Shown one piece after another: positions 1 to 7,376 of a stretch of DNA of 64,000 bases; positions within the stretch are counted from its first letter, which is position 1; every line of letters begins with the position of its first letter. The notes under the pieces were generated by a model. The model was not told the origin of the DNA. It saw only the letters and a list, made by a program, of their open reading frames with translations, and ran no database searches. The position numbers and the translations under genes were made by a program. This DNA is from Halioglobus japonicus (GTDB taxonomy: Bacteria > Pseudomonadota > Gammaproteobacteria > Pseudomonadales > Halieaceae): the NCBI GenBank assembly GCA_902705825.1, contig CACSIL010000007.1, positions 1 through 64,000 of the forward strand, given 5' to 3'.

Positions 1-240
1 TACCCGGAAGACATCCGCAAAGCCATCTACACGACGAACGCCATCGAGTCGCTCAACAGTGTCATACGAAAGGCTGTCAAAAAGCGGAAGCTGTTTCCGA
101 CTGATGACTCGGCACTGAAAGTGATCTACCTGGCAATCCAGCAGGCGTCGAAAAAATGGACTATGCCGATCCGTAATTGGAAACTGGCACTGAATAGATT
201 TATGATCGAGTTCGAAGAGCGCTTGGCGGATTACATTTAA
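1..240 (+). pseudogene. IS256-family transposase, C-terminal part (runs off left edge)
   Basis: The first 240 bases are an open frame of 79 codons plus a TAA stop with no start inside the window, so the gene enters from the left and only its C-terminus is seen. The TTNAIESLN motif near residue 14 is the conserved region around the last catalytic glutamate of IS256-type (mutator-like) DDE transposases, and the following KRK...FP, the tryptophan pair and the short tail after FMIEFEERL fit the end of that family. Whether the whole transposase is intact cannot be judged. The element ends 35 bases after the stop, directly against the truncated nuclease gene. Confidence 0.88.
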
Positions 241-246
241 CCCTGG

Positions 247-275
247 CAGTTACACAGAATTATTTACAGGGTCTC
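247..275. repeat. Right terminal inverted-repeat region of the IS256-family element
   Basis: Just after the transposase stop the sequence reads CAGTTACACAGAATT, then ATTTACAGGGTCTC. Ends with a TTACACAGA core followed by a GTCTC-like tip are typical of many IS256-family elements. The left partner lies outside the window, so the exact boundary is inferred from the family and from where the neighbouring reading frame begins to match its own family. Confidence 0.6.
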
Positions 276-1022
276 TTGCCCTGGTGGGTAAGCGTGATCA
301 TATCGTCGCTGGCTTACTGGGTGCTGGGAATCTTACTGCCCTCAGTGGAGTTTCAAAGTCCACTCTTCAAAGGTATCCAAACTGGATTGCCCCATCTTGC
401 CCCTGTTCTGGCATTGATCCTTCTAGTACCAGCCCCCATATCGGCATTTAACGCGTGGCGAAAACGGAAATTGCTGGACTCTCAAAGGAGTGTAGCAACC
501 ATTCGTGACCTATCCTGGCGTGAATTTGAGGAACTTGTAGCCGAATCATATAGAAGACAAGGCTATCAAGTATTAGAAAATCATCGGGGTGGTTCTGATG
601 GTGGAGTTGATATACGACTTAGAAAGGATGGTGCGCTTCACCTGATCCAGTGCAAACATTGGAAGTCTCAGAAAATTGGTGTAGGGGTTGTTCGGGAATT
701 GTATGGGGCTATGGCTGCGGAAGGTGCTGCCAGTGCCAGTGTAGTATGTAGTGGAATGTACACACAGGAAGCCCGAAATTTTTCTTCAGGCAAGAATATT
801 GACCTTGTAGATGGTCCCACACTGGACTTGATGATTCGGCAAGTTCAGCCAGCAAAACCCGTAACTAACGTTCCACCGCAATCAAGAAAATCAACCAGAT
901 CAATGTGTCCAAAGTGTGGTAATTCAATGGTGCTCCGAAGGGCACGAAAAGGGAAGAATGCCGGGAGTGAATTCTACGGTTGTTCTACTTTTCCAAAGTG
1001 TCGGTACACTCGGGAGTTATAG
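276..1022 (+). pseudogene. Mrr-like membrane-anchored restriction endonuclease, 5' end removed by the IS element
   Basis: The frame encodes 248 residues. There are two hydrophobic segments (about 5-22 and 40-57), then an Mrr-type PD-(D/E)XK nuclease domain (about 75-190) with GGVD (D112) and QCK (Q125, K127), and a C-terminal zinc ribbon like those of topoisomerase I (CPKC ... C ... KC). Mrr-family enzymes cut modified or foreign DNA; the membrane-anchored zinc-ribbon subgroup is poorly characterised. The frame can only start at a TTG that falls at the IS boundary. In relatives I remember, the PWW motif at its first residues lies after 10-20 further residues, so the native start was probably lost. 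The domain is otherwise intact, and a transcript or in-frame start supplied by the IS could keep it alive. Base composition is richer in A+T than the core genes. Confidence 0.7.
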
Positions 1023-1414
1023 TAGCCTCCACGGAAAATAAACCTGTCCCCAATGTTAGTGCCGGGATTCGTAAAAGCCAGGCACCGGGAAAGCGCGAGA
1101 CAGGTTCGGGCGCATTCAAGGCGATAGATGCTAAGCCACTTTAGACGCACTCTGGTATGCTGATTGGCGCTTACCCGTTGGAAAAGCAGTCTGCTTCCCG
1201 CTTATACTTGCACTACCCTGTATACTCCCGCGACTGTAAAAAAAGCCAACGCTCAAAGTCAGCTATTCTAAGAATTTTGTCTCATGCATCCAAGGTCTTT
1301 GTGATGTGAAACGTCAGTACCAGGTTCACTCGGTTCACTTTGTGGGTGCGAGCACCAAGTCACTGCCGGTTGATATGGGCTCCAATACGCTGTTGCTGGT
1401 TACCTGCAATCTCA
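1023..1414. other. Intergenic stretch of about 390 bases with a relict repeat
   Basis: No convincing gene is present. The right half (1144-1292) is a degraded copy of the region upstream of the PhyH gene at 9.4-9.5 kb, listed separately. The left part, 1023-1143, shows nothing recognisable. Confidence 0.6.
1144..1292 (+). repeat. Decayed copy of the phyH promoter and start region (left copy)
   Basis: This segment aligns with 9372-9521 over about 150 bases with two small gaps and roughly three quarters identity by eye. Shared blocks include CCGTTGGAAA, CCCGCTTATACT, GTATACTCCCGCGACTGTAA, CGCTCAAAG and AATTTTGTCTCA. The position of the phyH start ATG reads AAG here, and the similarity stops about 15 bases further on. 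It is therefore a remnant of a duplicated gene start, or a mobile promoter-bearing repeat, and not a functional gene start. Confidence 0.75.
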
Positions 1415-2959
1415 TTAGTGGACTGCCTCCGTAGCCATTTTTTTCAGCGTCACTCTATCCAGTTTGCCGGTTGCGTTGAGCGGCATTTCAGCGAGAACAA
1501 TAATCTCCTCGGGCGATTTGTAGCCAACCCGCGCGCGGGCAAACTTGATGAGCTCCTGTGTGCCCGGTTTAGGGACGCCTGCCTTGAGTGTGATGTAGGC
1601 GCGTACATTCTCGCCGTGGCGTGGATCATGCACCCCAACCACGCCGGCGCTGGACACGGCATCATGCTCAAGCAGCGCGGCCTCTACTTCCTGCGGACAG
1701 ATGTTTGAGCCGTCGTGGATAATGATCTGCTTTTTACGGCCGTGAAACCAGAGATAGCCTGTGGAATCTATACTCATTATATCGCCGGTATCCAGCCACC
1801 CATCGACGATGGTAGCGGCTGTCGCCTCGGAATTGTTCCAGTAGCCAACCATATTGCCTGGAAACTTGATCCAGAGTTGACCGGGTTCCCCCGTCGGTAC
1901 CTCCAGGCCACTGCTGTCGCGCAGCAACGCTTGGTATCCTGGCGCCAACGGCCCCACTGAACCAACCTTGAGTGCCGCTGGTGGCGTCACTGTCGGGATG
2001 CCAATTTCAGTCATGCCGTAGTCTTCATCAATGGCAATACCGGCGAGCCGGGTGAATTCCAACTCAAGCGCCTCGGAGACTTTGTCGCCCCCGGAGAAGC
2101 ACGCCTTTACAGAGAAAAAATCCTCGCGATGTGCCTTGTGCTCCTGAGTCAGCGCATACAGCGCTGTCGGCAGCATCCAAAGTTTTGTGGGGCGTTCTTC
2201 CCGCAGCAGCGGCAGTATTTCATCGCCATCAGAGGTGTGTGGCACCACTACGCATCCCGCCGACGCCAGTGTCATCATAGACAGGTGGTGTCCTCCGACG
2301 TGGGATGCCGACCCGCCAGGCAGCATAATGTCGTCGGGCCCCATATCGAAACTCTTCACCGCACTCGCGCAAATCCAGCCGAGGGTTTCAAAGCTGTGGC
2401 ATACGCCCTTGGGTTTGCCGGTGCTCCCTGAAGTGAAAAAGATAATGGCAGGGTCGTCGGGTTGGGGCGATACAAAATCGCGGGCCTGAGTGTTCTTCAC
2501 GATGGTGCTGAAGCTGCGATCACCAGAGCTTTCGGTGTCGCTGTAATACACCTGGCCCAGTGGCAGATTGTTGGCGTACTTGCTGGCTAGCAAGTCGCTT
2601 CTGCGCTCTTCGTGGGTCAGTAATAGCCGGGCGCCCCCAATCTCCAGCGCGTGATCAATCTCCGCAGCCATGTAGCGATAGTTAAGCGGCATGGCGACCA
2701 GACCGCATTTCATGCATGCCACGTAGTGTATGAGAAGCTCTGAACGATTCGGCATCAGCGATGCGATTCTGTCACCCGGCTTGAGTCCGATATTCAGGTA
2801 GGCAGTGGCAAGCCGGTTGCTCTCGTCATCCAGCTCCCGCCAGTTCCAACGCTTACGCCGCGAGACCAGCGCATCCGCTTCGGGCTTCGTATCGAGACCC
2901 ACTTTCAGTATATCGTGAAGAGCAATAGGCTCCTCCAATGGTGGCCCTGCCACTGGCAT
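1415..2959 (-). CDS. Class I AMP-dependent acyl-CoA synthetase/ligase
   Basis: This 514-residue adenylate-forming enzyme would activate a carboxylic acid (probably a fatty or aromatic acid) with ATP and join it to coenzyme A in the cytoplasm. Family motifs are all present: the P-loop TSGSTGKPKG at about 176-185, DYGMTEIG at 313-320, GWLDTGD at 387-393, and the C-terminal NATGKLDR carrying the catalytic lysine at about 499. Length is normal for the family. The ATG is preceded by a good AGGAGG-type ribosome site. It is divergent from the EamA transporter gene, sharing a 259-base spacer with a palindrome. The substrate cannot be read from the sequence. Confidence 0.9.
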   Translation of the reverse strand: MPVAGPPLEEPIALHDILKVGLDTKPEADALVSRRKRWNWRELDDESNRLATAYLNIGLKPGDRIASLMPNRSELLIHYVACMKCGLVAMPLNYRYMAAEIDHALEIGGARLLLTHEERRSDLLASKYANNLPLGQVYYSDTESSGDRSFSTIVKNTQARDFVSPQPDDPAIIFFTSGSTGKPKGVCHSFETLGWICASAVKSFDMGPDDIMLPGGSASHVGGHHLSMMTLASAGCVVVPHTSDGDEILPLLREERPTKLWMLPTALYALTQEHKAHREDFFSVKACFSGGDKVSEALELEFTRLAGIAIDEDYGMTEIGIPTVTPPAALKVGSVGPLAPGYQALLRDSSGLEVPTGEPGQLWIKFPGNMVGYWNNSEATAATIVDGWLDTGDIMSIDSTGYLWFHGRKKQIIIHDGSNICPQEVEAALLEHDAVSSAGVVGVHDPRHGENVRAYITLKAGVPKPGTQELIKFARARVGYKSPEEIIVLAEMPLNATGKLDRVTLKKMATEAVH

Positions 2960-3110
2960 CGTGACTCCTCCTTCTGAATCTCATACGTATGCGATCAGCG
3001 TTTTCACCGGTACAGGAATAGTAAACGAACGAAGCGAGATGCGCATTTGCCGACAGAGAATACTTGTAGAAGTGTGCTGGGATTGATGCTGGTGCTGCAG
3101 GGGCACTTTT

Positions 3111-3127
3111 CATATATGGCATATATG
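3111..3127. promoter_or_regulatory. 17-base palindrome between divergent genes (candidate operator)
   Basis: CATATATG occurs twice around a single central G, giving a palindrome that is perfect apart from the centre. It lies between the divergent acyl-CoA ligase and EamA transporter genes, about 150 bases upstream of the ligase start. No regulator gene adjoins it, so the binding protein is unknown. Confidence 0.4.
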
Positions 3128-3218
3128 CGCTAATGTAATGCCTTCATTGTGTTGCTGATGCACCTAAAAACATAAAAATAGTGCCCAAAAAACTCTTCTA
3201 CCGGCTCAGGGGTTACAT

Positions 3219-4139
3219 GTGAAGCCAAGTCATCTAGGTCTGTTGCTACTGTTAGTCGGCAACTTTTTTCTGGCCAGTAACTTTGTGGTCGGAGATTTTG
3301 CATCATCATTGATGCCGCCATGGCAACTGGCATTCTCGCGCTTCTCAATTGCTGCACTGGTGCTCATTCCTTTCTCCTGGCACCTTTTCAGGGCGCACGC
3401 GAGGCAGCTCTATGAGTTGCGCTGGCCGCTTTTCTTCCAGGCCTTCTTTGGCGTCACGCTTTCGGCAGGTTTTGCGTTTGAAGCACTGGATTCGATCACC
3501 GCTATTACCGGCGGTTTCATTTTTGCGATGGCGCCGATGGTCACAATGATTATGGCGCACTTCTTTCTGCGAGATCACCTCAGTCCCATTCAAGTTTGTG
3601 GAATCCTTGTCAGTATCGTTGGTGTGATGGGGATTGTGTCGCAAGGCAATCCCGCGAATCTGCTGAAGTTGGCATTCCCGGTAGGTGTCTGGTGGATGGT
3701 GGCCAATGTCTTCAGCTATGCCATTTTTATGATACTGGTAAAGAAATACTACACCAACCTGCCTTCGCTGCTGGTGATTAATACCATCCTGATGATTGGC
3801 GCCATACTGCTGGTTGTACCTGCGACACTGGAGTACCTGCTCGAAAACCACGCGGGAAATACTCTGAAATTGGACCTGACAATTCTCTATGCGGGTGTTG
3901 TCACCGGTGCGCTGGCATACGGGCTTATCATTCGCGGTACGCATTTATCAGGAGCCAGATTGTCTGGCCTGTTCATATATTCCCTGCCGGTGTTTTCAAC
4001 CCTACAAGCGGCTGTTGTTCTGGGAAGAAAGCTGTACAGCTATGACTATATAAGTATTGTTATCATTTGCATCGGCATGGTGCTGTGCTTGCTGCCGATG
4101 CTCGGCAAGCAGCAAGACCAGGAGCACGAAGCGGCCTGA
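3219..4139 (+). CDS. EamA/DMT-family transporter
   Basis: This 306-residue, strongly hydrophobic protein has about ten membrane helices arranged as two EamA halves (about 8-140 and 155-295), the usual size of drug/metabolite transporters of the inner membrane. Such proteins move small metabolites, often outward. The substrate is not deducible. The start is GTG at 3219, with an AGGGG ribosome site about eight bases upstream. It stands alone, divergent from the acyl-CoA ligase and convergent with the glutaminyl cyclase gene. Confidence 0.85.
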   Translation: MKPSHLGLLLLLVGNFFLASNFVVGDFASSLMPPWQLAFSRFSIAALVLIPFSWHLFRAHARQLYELRWPLFFQAFFGVTLSAGFAFEALDSITAITGGFIFAMAPMVTMIMAHFFLRDHLSPIQVCGILVSIVGVMGIVSQGNPANLLKLAFPVGVWWMVANVFSYAIFMILVKKYYTNLPSLLVINTILMIGAILLVVPATLEYLLENHAGNTLKLDLTILYAGVVTGALAYGLIIRGTHLSGARLSGLFIYSLPVFSTLQAAVVLGRKLYSYDYISIVIICIGMVLCLLPMLGKQQDQEHEAA

Positions 4140-4188
4140 TTAAATCCGACATGCATTGTCGCCTGTGATTTAGCCTGCAGTCCTGCTG

Positions 4189-5043
4189 CTATTGATTGGA
4201 CTTTGCCATGTTTTTCTCAGGCACAAGTTCAATTTCAAACAACAGTGGCCAGCACTTTCCGGCGACAATCAGGTTTCCCGTATCGCTGTTATACGTGACC
4301 CCGTTGAGAACGTAGGGATAGATCAATGTCTGGGGATCGGGGTTGATGCCAGTCAGGTCGATCCATGCGGTCACCTTACCTGTTTGTGGAGAAATTCTCG
4401 CAATCAGATCAGTCTGCCAGACGTTTGCGAAAATTTCCCCGTCGACATAGACGAGGTCATTCAGAAAACCGACTTCGCCGTAGCTGTCGCTAACGGTGAT
4501 ATAACGCGTTTGCTCCAGTGTATCTGGATTCAGGAAAATCAACGCTGCAGAGCCATCACTCATGATTAACTCGCTACCATCGGTTGTCAGTCCCCAACCC
4601 TGAGCCGGATACGAGAATGTTTTCTCAAGCTTGAAACTCTGGCTGTCGTACACAAAGCCAATATTAGACTTGTAGGTGAGCTGAAATACCCGGTTCCCGA
4701 GTATTGCCAGGCCTTCACCAAAATACTCGGGGCTCAGGCTGTGCTCCTGAATGATGCGTCCGGACTGCATATCCGTCTTCAGCAATTTGGATTGGTTGTA
4801 ACGACCGGTACTTTCATACAGATAGCCGTCATGCAGTTGCAGGCCCTCGGTGTACGAGCTTACGTTGTGAGGGAAGGCTTTGATAATCTTGTAGCGGTAA
4901 ACCGGAATGCTCTGCTGTGCCAGCACTTGCTCTCTACTCACCTGCTGTCGGTTGCGGGGTGAATCCGCCCGCTTGATAGTGTCCGCCGCGCAACTGGCTA
5001 AAAGCAGCAGCAACAGGCTGATAGCGAGTAATCTATTTAGCAT
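4189..5043 (-). CDS. Glutaminyl-peptide cyclotransferase, lipoprotein
   Basis: The 284-residue product begins with a lipoprotein signal ending in the lipobox LASC (cysteine at about 18), so it should be a lipid-anchored envelope protein. The rest matches the plant-type glutamine cyclotransferase family, a five-bladed propeller that converts N-terminal glutamine to pyroglutamate. Recognisable blocks are FPHNVSSYTEGL, YESTGRYNQSKL, EGLAILG, GWGLTTDG, NDLVYVDGEIFANVW and the final VLNGVTYN plus GKCW...FEIEL. Length is right for the family with a signal peptide. No operon partner is evident; it converges on the EamA gene. Confidence 0.87.
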   Translation of the reverse strand: MLNRLLAISLLLLLLASCAADTIKRADSPRNRQQVSREQVLAQQSIPVYRYKIIKAFPHNVSSYTEGLQLHDGYLYESTGRYNQSKLLKTDMQSGRIIQEHSLSPEYFGEGLAILGNRVFQLTYKSNIGFVYDSQSFKLEKTFSYPAQGWGLTTDGSELIMSDGSAALIFLNPDTLEQTRYITVSDSYGEVGFLNDLVYVDGEIFANVWQTDLIARISPQTGKVTAWIDLTGINPDPQTLIYPYVLNGVTYNSDTGNLIVAGKCWPLLFEIELVPEKNMAKSNQ

Positions 5044-5155
5044 CCTCTTCTCCCGATTTGTCCGGGCAACAAACGCCTAAGTGGCAGTATGCTGTGGCTC
5101 TATTTGTGTCCATGCGAGTTATTGTGGCGCCCTGGAAATAGCACTTCGCGGTGGA

Positions 5156-6004
5156 TTAACCCAATTCAAATGTAGTAATACCGAAGATTTTTTCGTCCGC
5201 CAGTACAGGCTGCTCTTTTTGATACATTCGAGCTGTGCCAAAGACTTTTTGCATGTTGTAGTGTTTCGCGATATCCAGGGCGAAAGAATTGATCTCGGGA
5301 ATATCGATAAGAACAGTTTCACCGCAGATATCTGATTGGACAACTCGTAGCAGCTGATCTGCGATCTCGGCAGTGTCTGCAAAGAGCGGACCAATTTTAT
5401 GACCATCAACACAACGACGGCGCAGTACAAAGCCCCTTAACTCGCCATCATCCACACAGGCCAGAAAGCGAGAATCCGGCTGATGTATCCAGTTGTACAA
5501 AAAATCCGATCTTATGGCCGGAAAGCACTGCTGGTCGTAGCGATCAATGTCTTCAAAATCGAGGTTGTCCAGGGTTACCAGGTTCGACTCGTCATACAAC
5601 AATGGAGCAGCCTCAAACTGATAGCGGTGATTCTCATAGTAGGGGATGTATCCGATATTTTGGTAGATCCCGACATTCTCCAGCACCCCGTCAATCCCCA
5701 CATTCCTGTCGCCGCAGTAGGCTAGCCGCGCCCGGGTCAATTCAAGCCCATAGCCTTGGCCCCGGTGCTCTGGGGCAACAATGTATAGTCCACAGAAGGC
5801 GAAATTGGCACCGTAAGTAACGGCGCTTCCAACCGCCATGATTTCACCATTCAATACGCCCTTGAAAAACCCGCTGGGGTCAGCACTATAAAACAGTGCC
5901 GCATCATGCAAGCCCGGGTTCCAACCCTCTCTTCTGGCCCACTCGATGGCCAGCGCGGCATCTTCCTGAGACATCTCGCTTATTATTAACTCGCTCTCAG
6001 GCAT
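5156..6004 (-). CDS. GNAT-family N-acetyltransferase with extra C-terminal domain
   Basis: The product has 282 residues. The first half (about 1-130) is a GNAT fold with the acetyl-CoA loop PEHRGQGYG at about 79-87 and the following GVLENVGIYQNIGY. The second half resembles the domain fused to GNAT in YitH/HolE-type acetyltransferases and contains a second, degenerate GNAT-like unit. It would transfer an acetyl group from acetyl-CoA to an unknown amine. The ATG has a GAGGATG ribosome site. It stands alone on the minus strand. Confidence 0.8.
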   Translation of the reverse strand: MPESELIISEMSQEDAALAIEWARREGWNPGLHDAALFYSADPSGFFKGVLNGEIMAVGSAVTYGANFAFCGLYIVAPEHRGQGYGLELTRARLAYCGDRNVGIDGVLENVGIYQNIGYIPYYENHRYQFEAAPLLYDESNLVTLDNLDFEDIDRYDQQCFPAIRSDFLYNWIHQPDSRFLACVDDGELRGFVLRRRCVDGHKIGPLFADTAEIADQLLRVVQSDICGETVLIDIPEINSFALDIAKHYNMQKVFGTARMYQKEQPVLADEKIFGITTFELG

Positions 6005-6107
6005 ATCATCCTCGGCATTTCTATCGACGGTTGAACATCAGAAGCAGGTGGCCTTTGGCAAAATAGAAATCTGGAAGGTGTTTGTCAACACCGGCCAGTA
6101 TTTACTC

Positions 6108-6126
6108 TTACCGGCAAAGCCGGTAA
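6108..6126. repeat. Perfect short inverted repeat (8-base arms, 3-base loop)
   Basis: TTACCGGC, AAA, GCCGGTAA form a strong hairpin in the 261-base spacer between the divergent GNAT and nucleoside hydrolase genes. There is no T-run on either side, so it is more likely an operator or mRNA structure than an intrinsic terminator. Confidence 0.4.
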
Positions 6127-6265
6127 TTGCAGTTGCGCAACACACTGCCAGTGATAACACTTCAAAGTATGCCAGTGCACTGCCAGCCACCTGCTGCTTG
6201 GGCGTGAAATTGCTGTGTGGTATCGTATTTCGTTGAGTCCGCCACTGCATTTGGAGCCTGATAAC

Positions 6266-7360
6266 ATGAAGCAACTTCTTGCCAGCTTGACGCTGACACT
6301 AATCGCGATTGTCACGACAGGGTGCAGTTCCTCCAATGGTGCCGCGCCGGGCGATGTGCTGCTGTTTTCTACCGACTATGGTCTCGGGCTTATCAACGGT
6401 GCCACCAATGGCCCTGATAGCCACGCGGCCGACGTTGATGACGCGTACGCAGTGACATTGGCGCTCGATGGCAATCTCGATATTCAGGGTATCGTGACAC
6501 TCTTTGGCAACGACAAAGCCAAGCCCTCCCACGAGTCTGCTTATCGGGGTTTGAGCGCTCTTGGGTACACCAAGGACATTCTGGCGCTGGGCGCTCAGGG
6601 TTTTCTGGATGCAGAGGCTGTCCAGTTCGACCCGCCTGGAGAGGAGCTCCCACCCTTTTGTATCAATGATGGTGTGCAATTGATGAAGGATGTACTGGAC
6701 CGCAACGCCAGTGACACCGTAACGCTATTCGCCTTGGGGCCCTTCACGGATATTGCCTGCCTGTTGAGAGCCTATCCAGACAGCTTCAACAAGCTGAAGC
6801 AGATCATTGGCCTGGTGGGTTCCGGGGATGGCAAGCCGGTGCTGCAAGGCATTGATGTGGTCGATTTCAATTTCGCCATGGACCCGACCGCGCTGGGGCT
6901 GGTGATACAACAGGAGCAGGTGCCCTTTGTGGCGATAATGTTTGAAGTCTCCCAGTTCGGTACATTGACCAATGATGTAATCGAGACCTGGGCGAGTTCA
7001 GGTACGCCCGAACAACAATACTATGGCCAGGCAACACAGCAGCATGCAGCCTACTGGGATGCCATCTTTACGGAGACAGACGGGCAGGCGCTGTTCGACG
7101 CTCACACGGTTTACTACTTTCTCAACCCCCAGCTCTATGACTGTGCCGACCATAGGGTTGCCACGGCGATTGTAGGCGGCTATCCCGATACCAGTGCGTC
7201 CACCACAAAGAACTTTTTCACGGTAACAGCGTCACCGGTAACGCCGCCCGAGGGGGCGACGGTCTATACTGGGTCGGTACGCGGTTGCTCCGGCTTTGTG
7301 GATGCCGATTCAGTAGACTCGCTGGAAGAAACTGTCCAAGCGAGTATTCGTCGTTACTAG
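6266..7360 (+). CDS. Nucleoside hydrolase-family lipoprotein
   Basis: The start was set at the ATG at 6266, which has a GGAG site and opens a lipoprotein signal with lipobox TTGC (cysteine at about 20); the frame is open further upstream without support. The 364-residue product matches inosine/uridine-preferring nucleoside hydrolases, which cut the N-glycosidic bond of ribonucleosides: STDYG near 36-40, DVDDAYAV near 58-65 and TLFALGPFTDIACLL in the middle. In the family the calcium-binding aspartates form one compact DxDxxxDD motif; here about 15-20 residues separate the first aspartate from DVDD. An envelope location suggests nucleoside scavenging, or a related hydrolase activity. Confidence 0.78.
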   Translation: MKQLLASLTLTLIAIVTTGCSSSNGAAPGDVLLFSTDYGLGLINGATNGPDSHAADVDDAYAVTLALDGNLDIQGIVTLFGNDKAKPSHESAYRGLSALGYTKDILALGAQGFLDAEAVQFDPPGEELPPFCINDGVQLMKDVLDRNASDTVTLFALGPFTDIACLLRAYPDSFNKLKQIIGLVGSGDGKPVLQGIDVVDFNFAMDPTALGLVIQQEQVPFVAIMFEVSQFGTLTNDVIETWASSGTPEQQYYGQATQQHAAYWDAIFTETDGQALFDAHTVYYFLNPQLYDCADHRVATAIVGGYPDTSASTTKNFFTVTASPVTPPEGATVYTGSVRGCSGFVDADSVDSLEETVQASIRRY

Positions 7361-7376
7361 CAATGCCGGGTTATAG

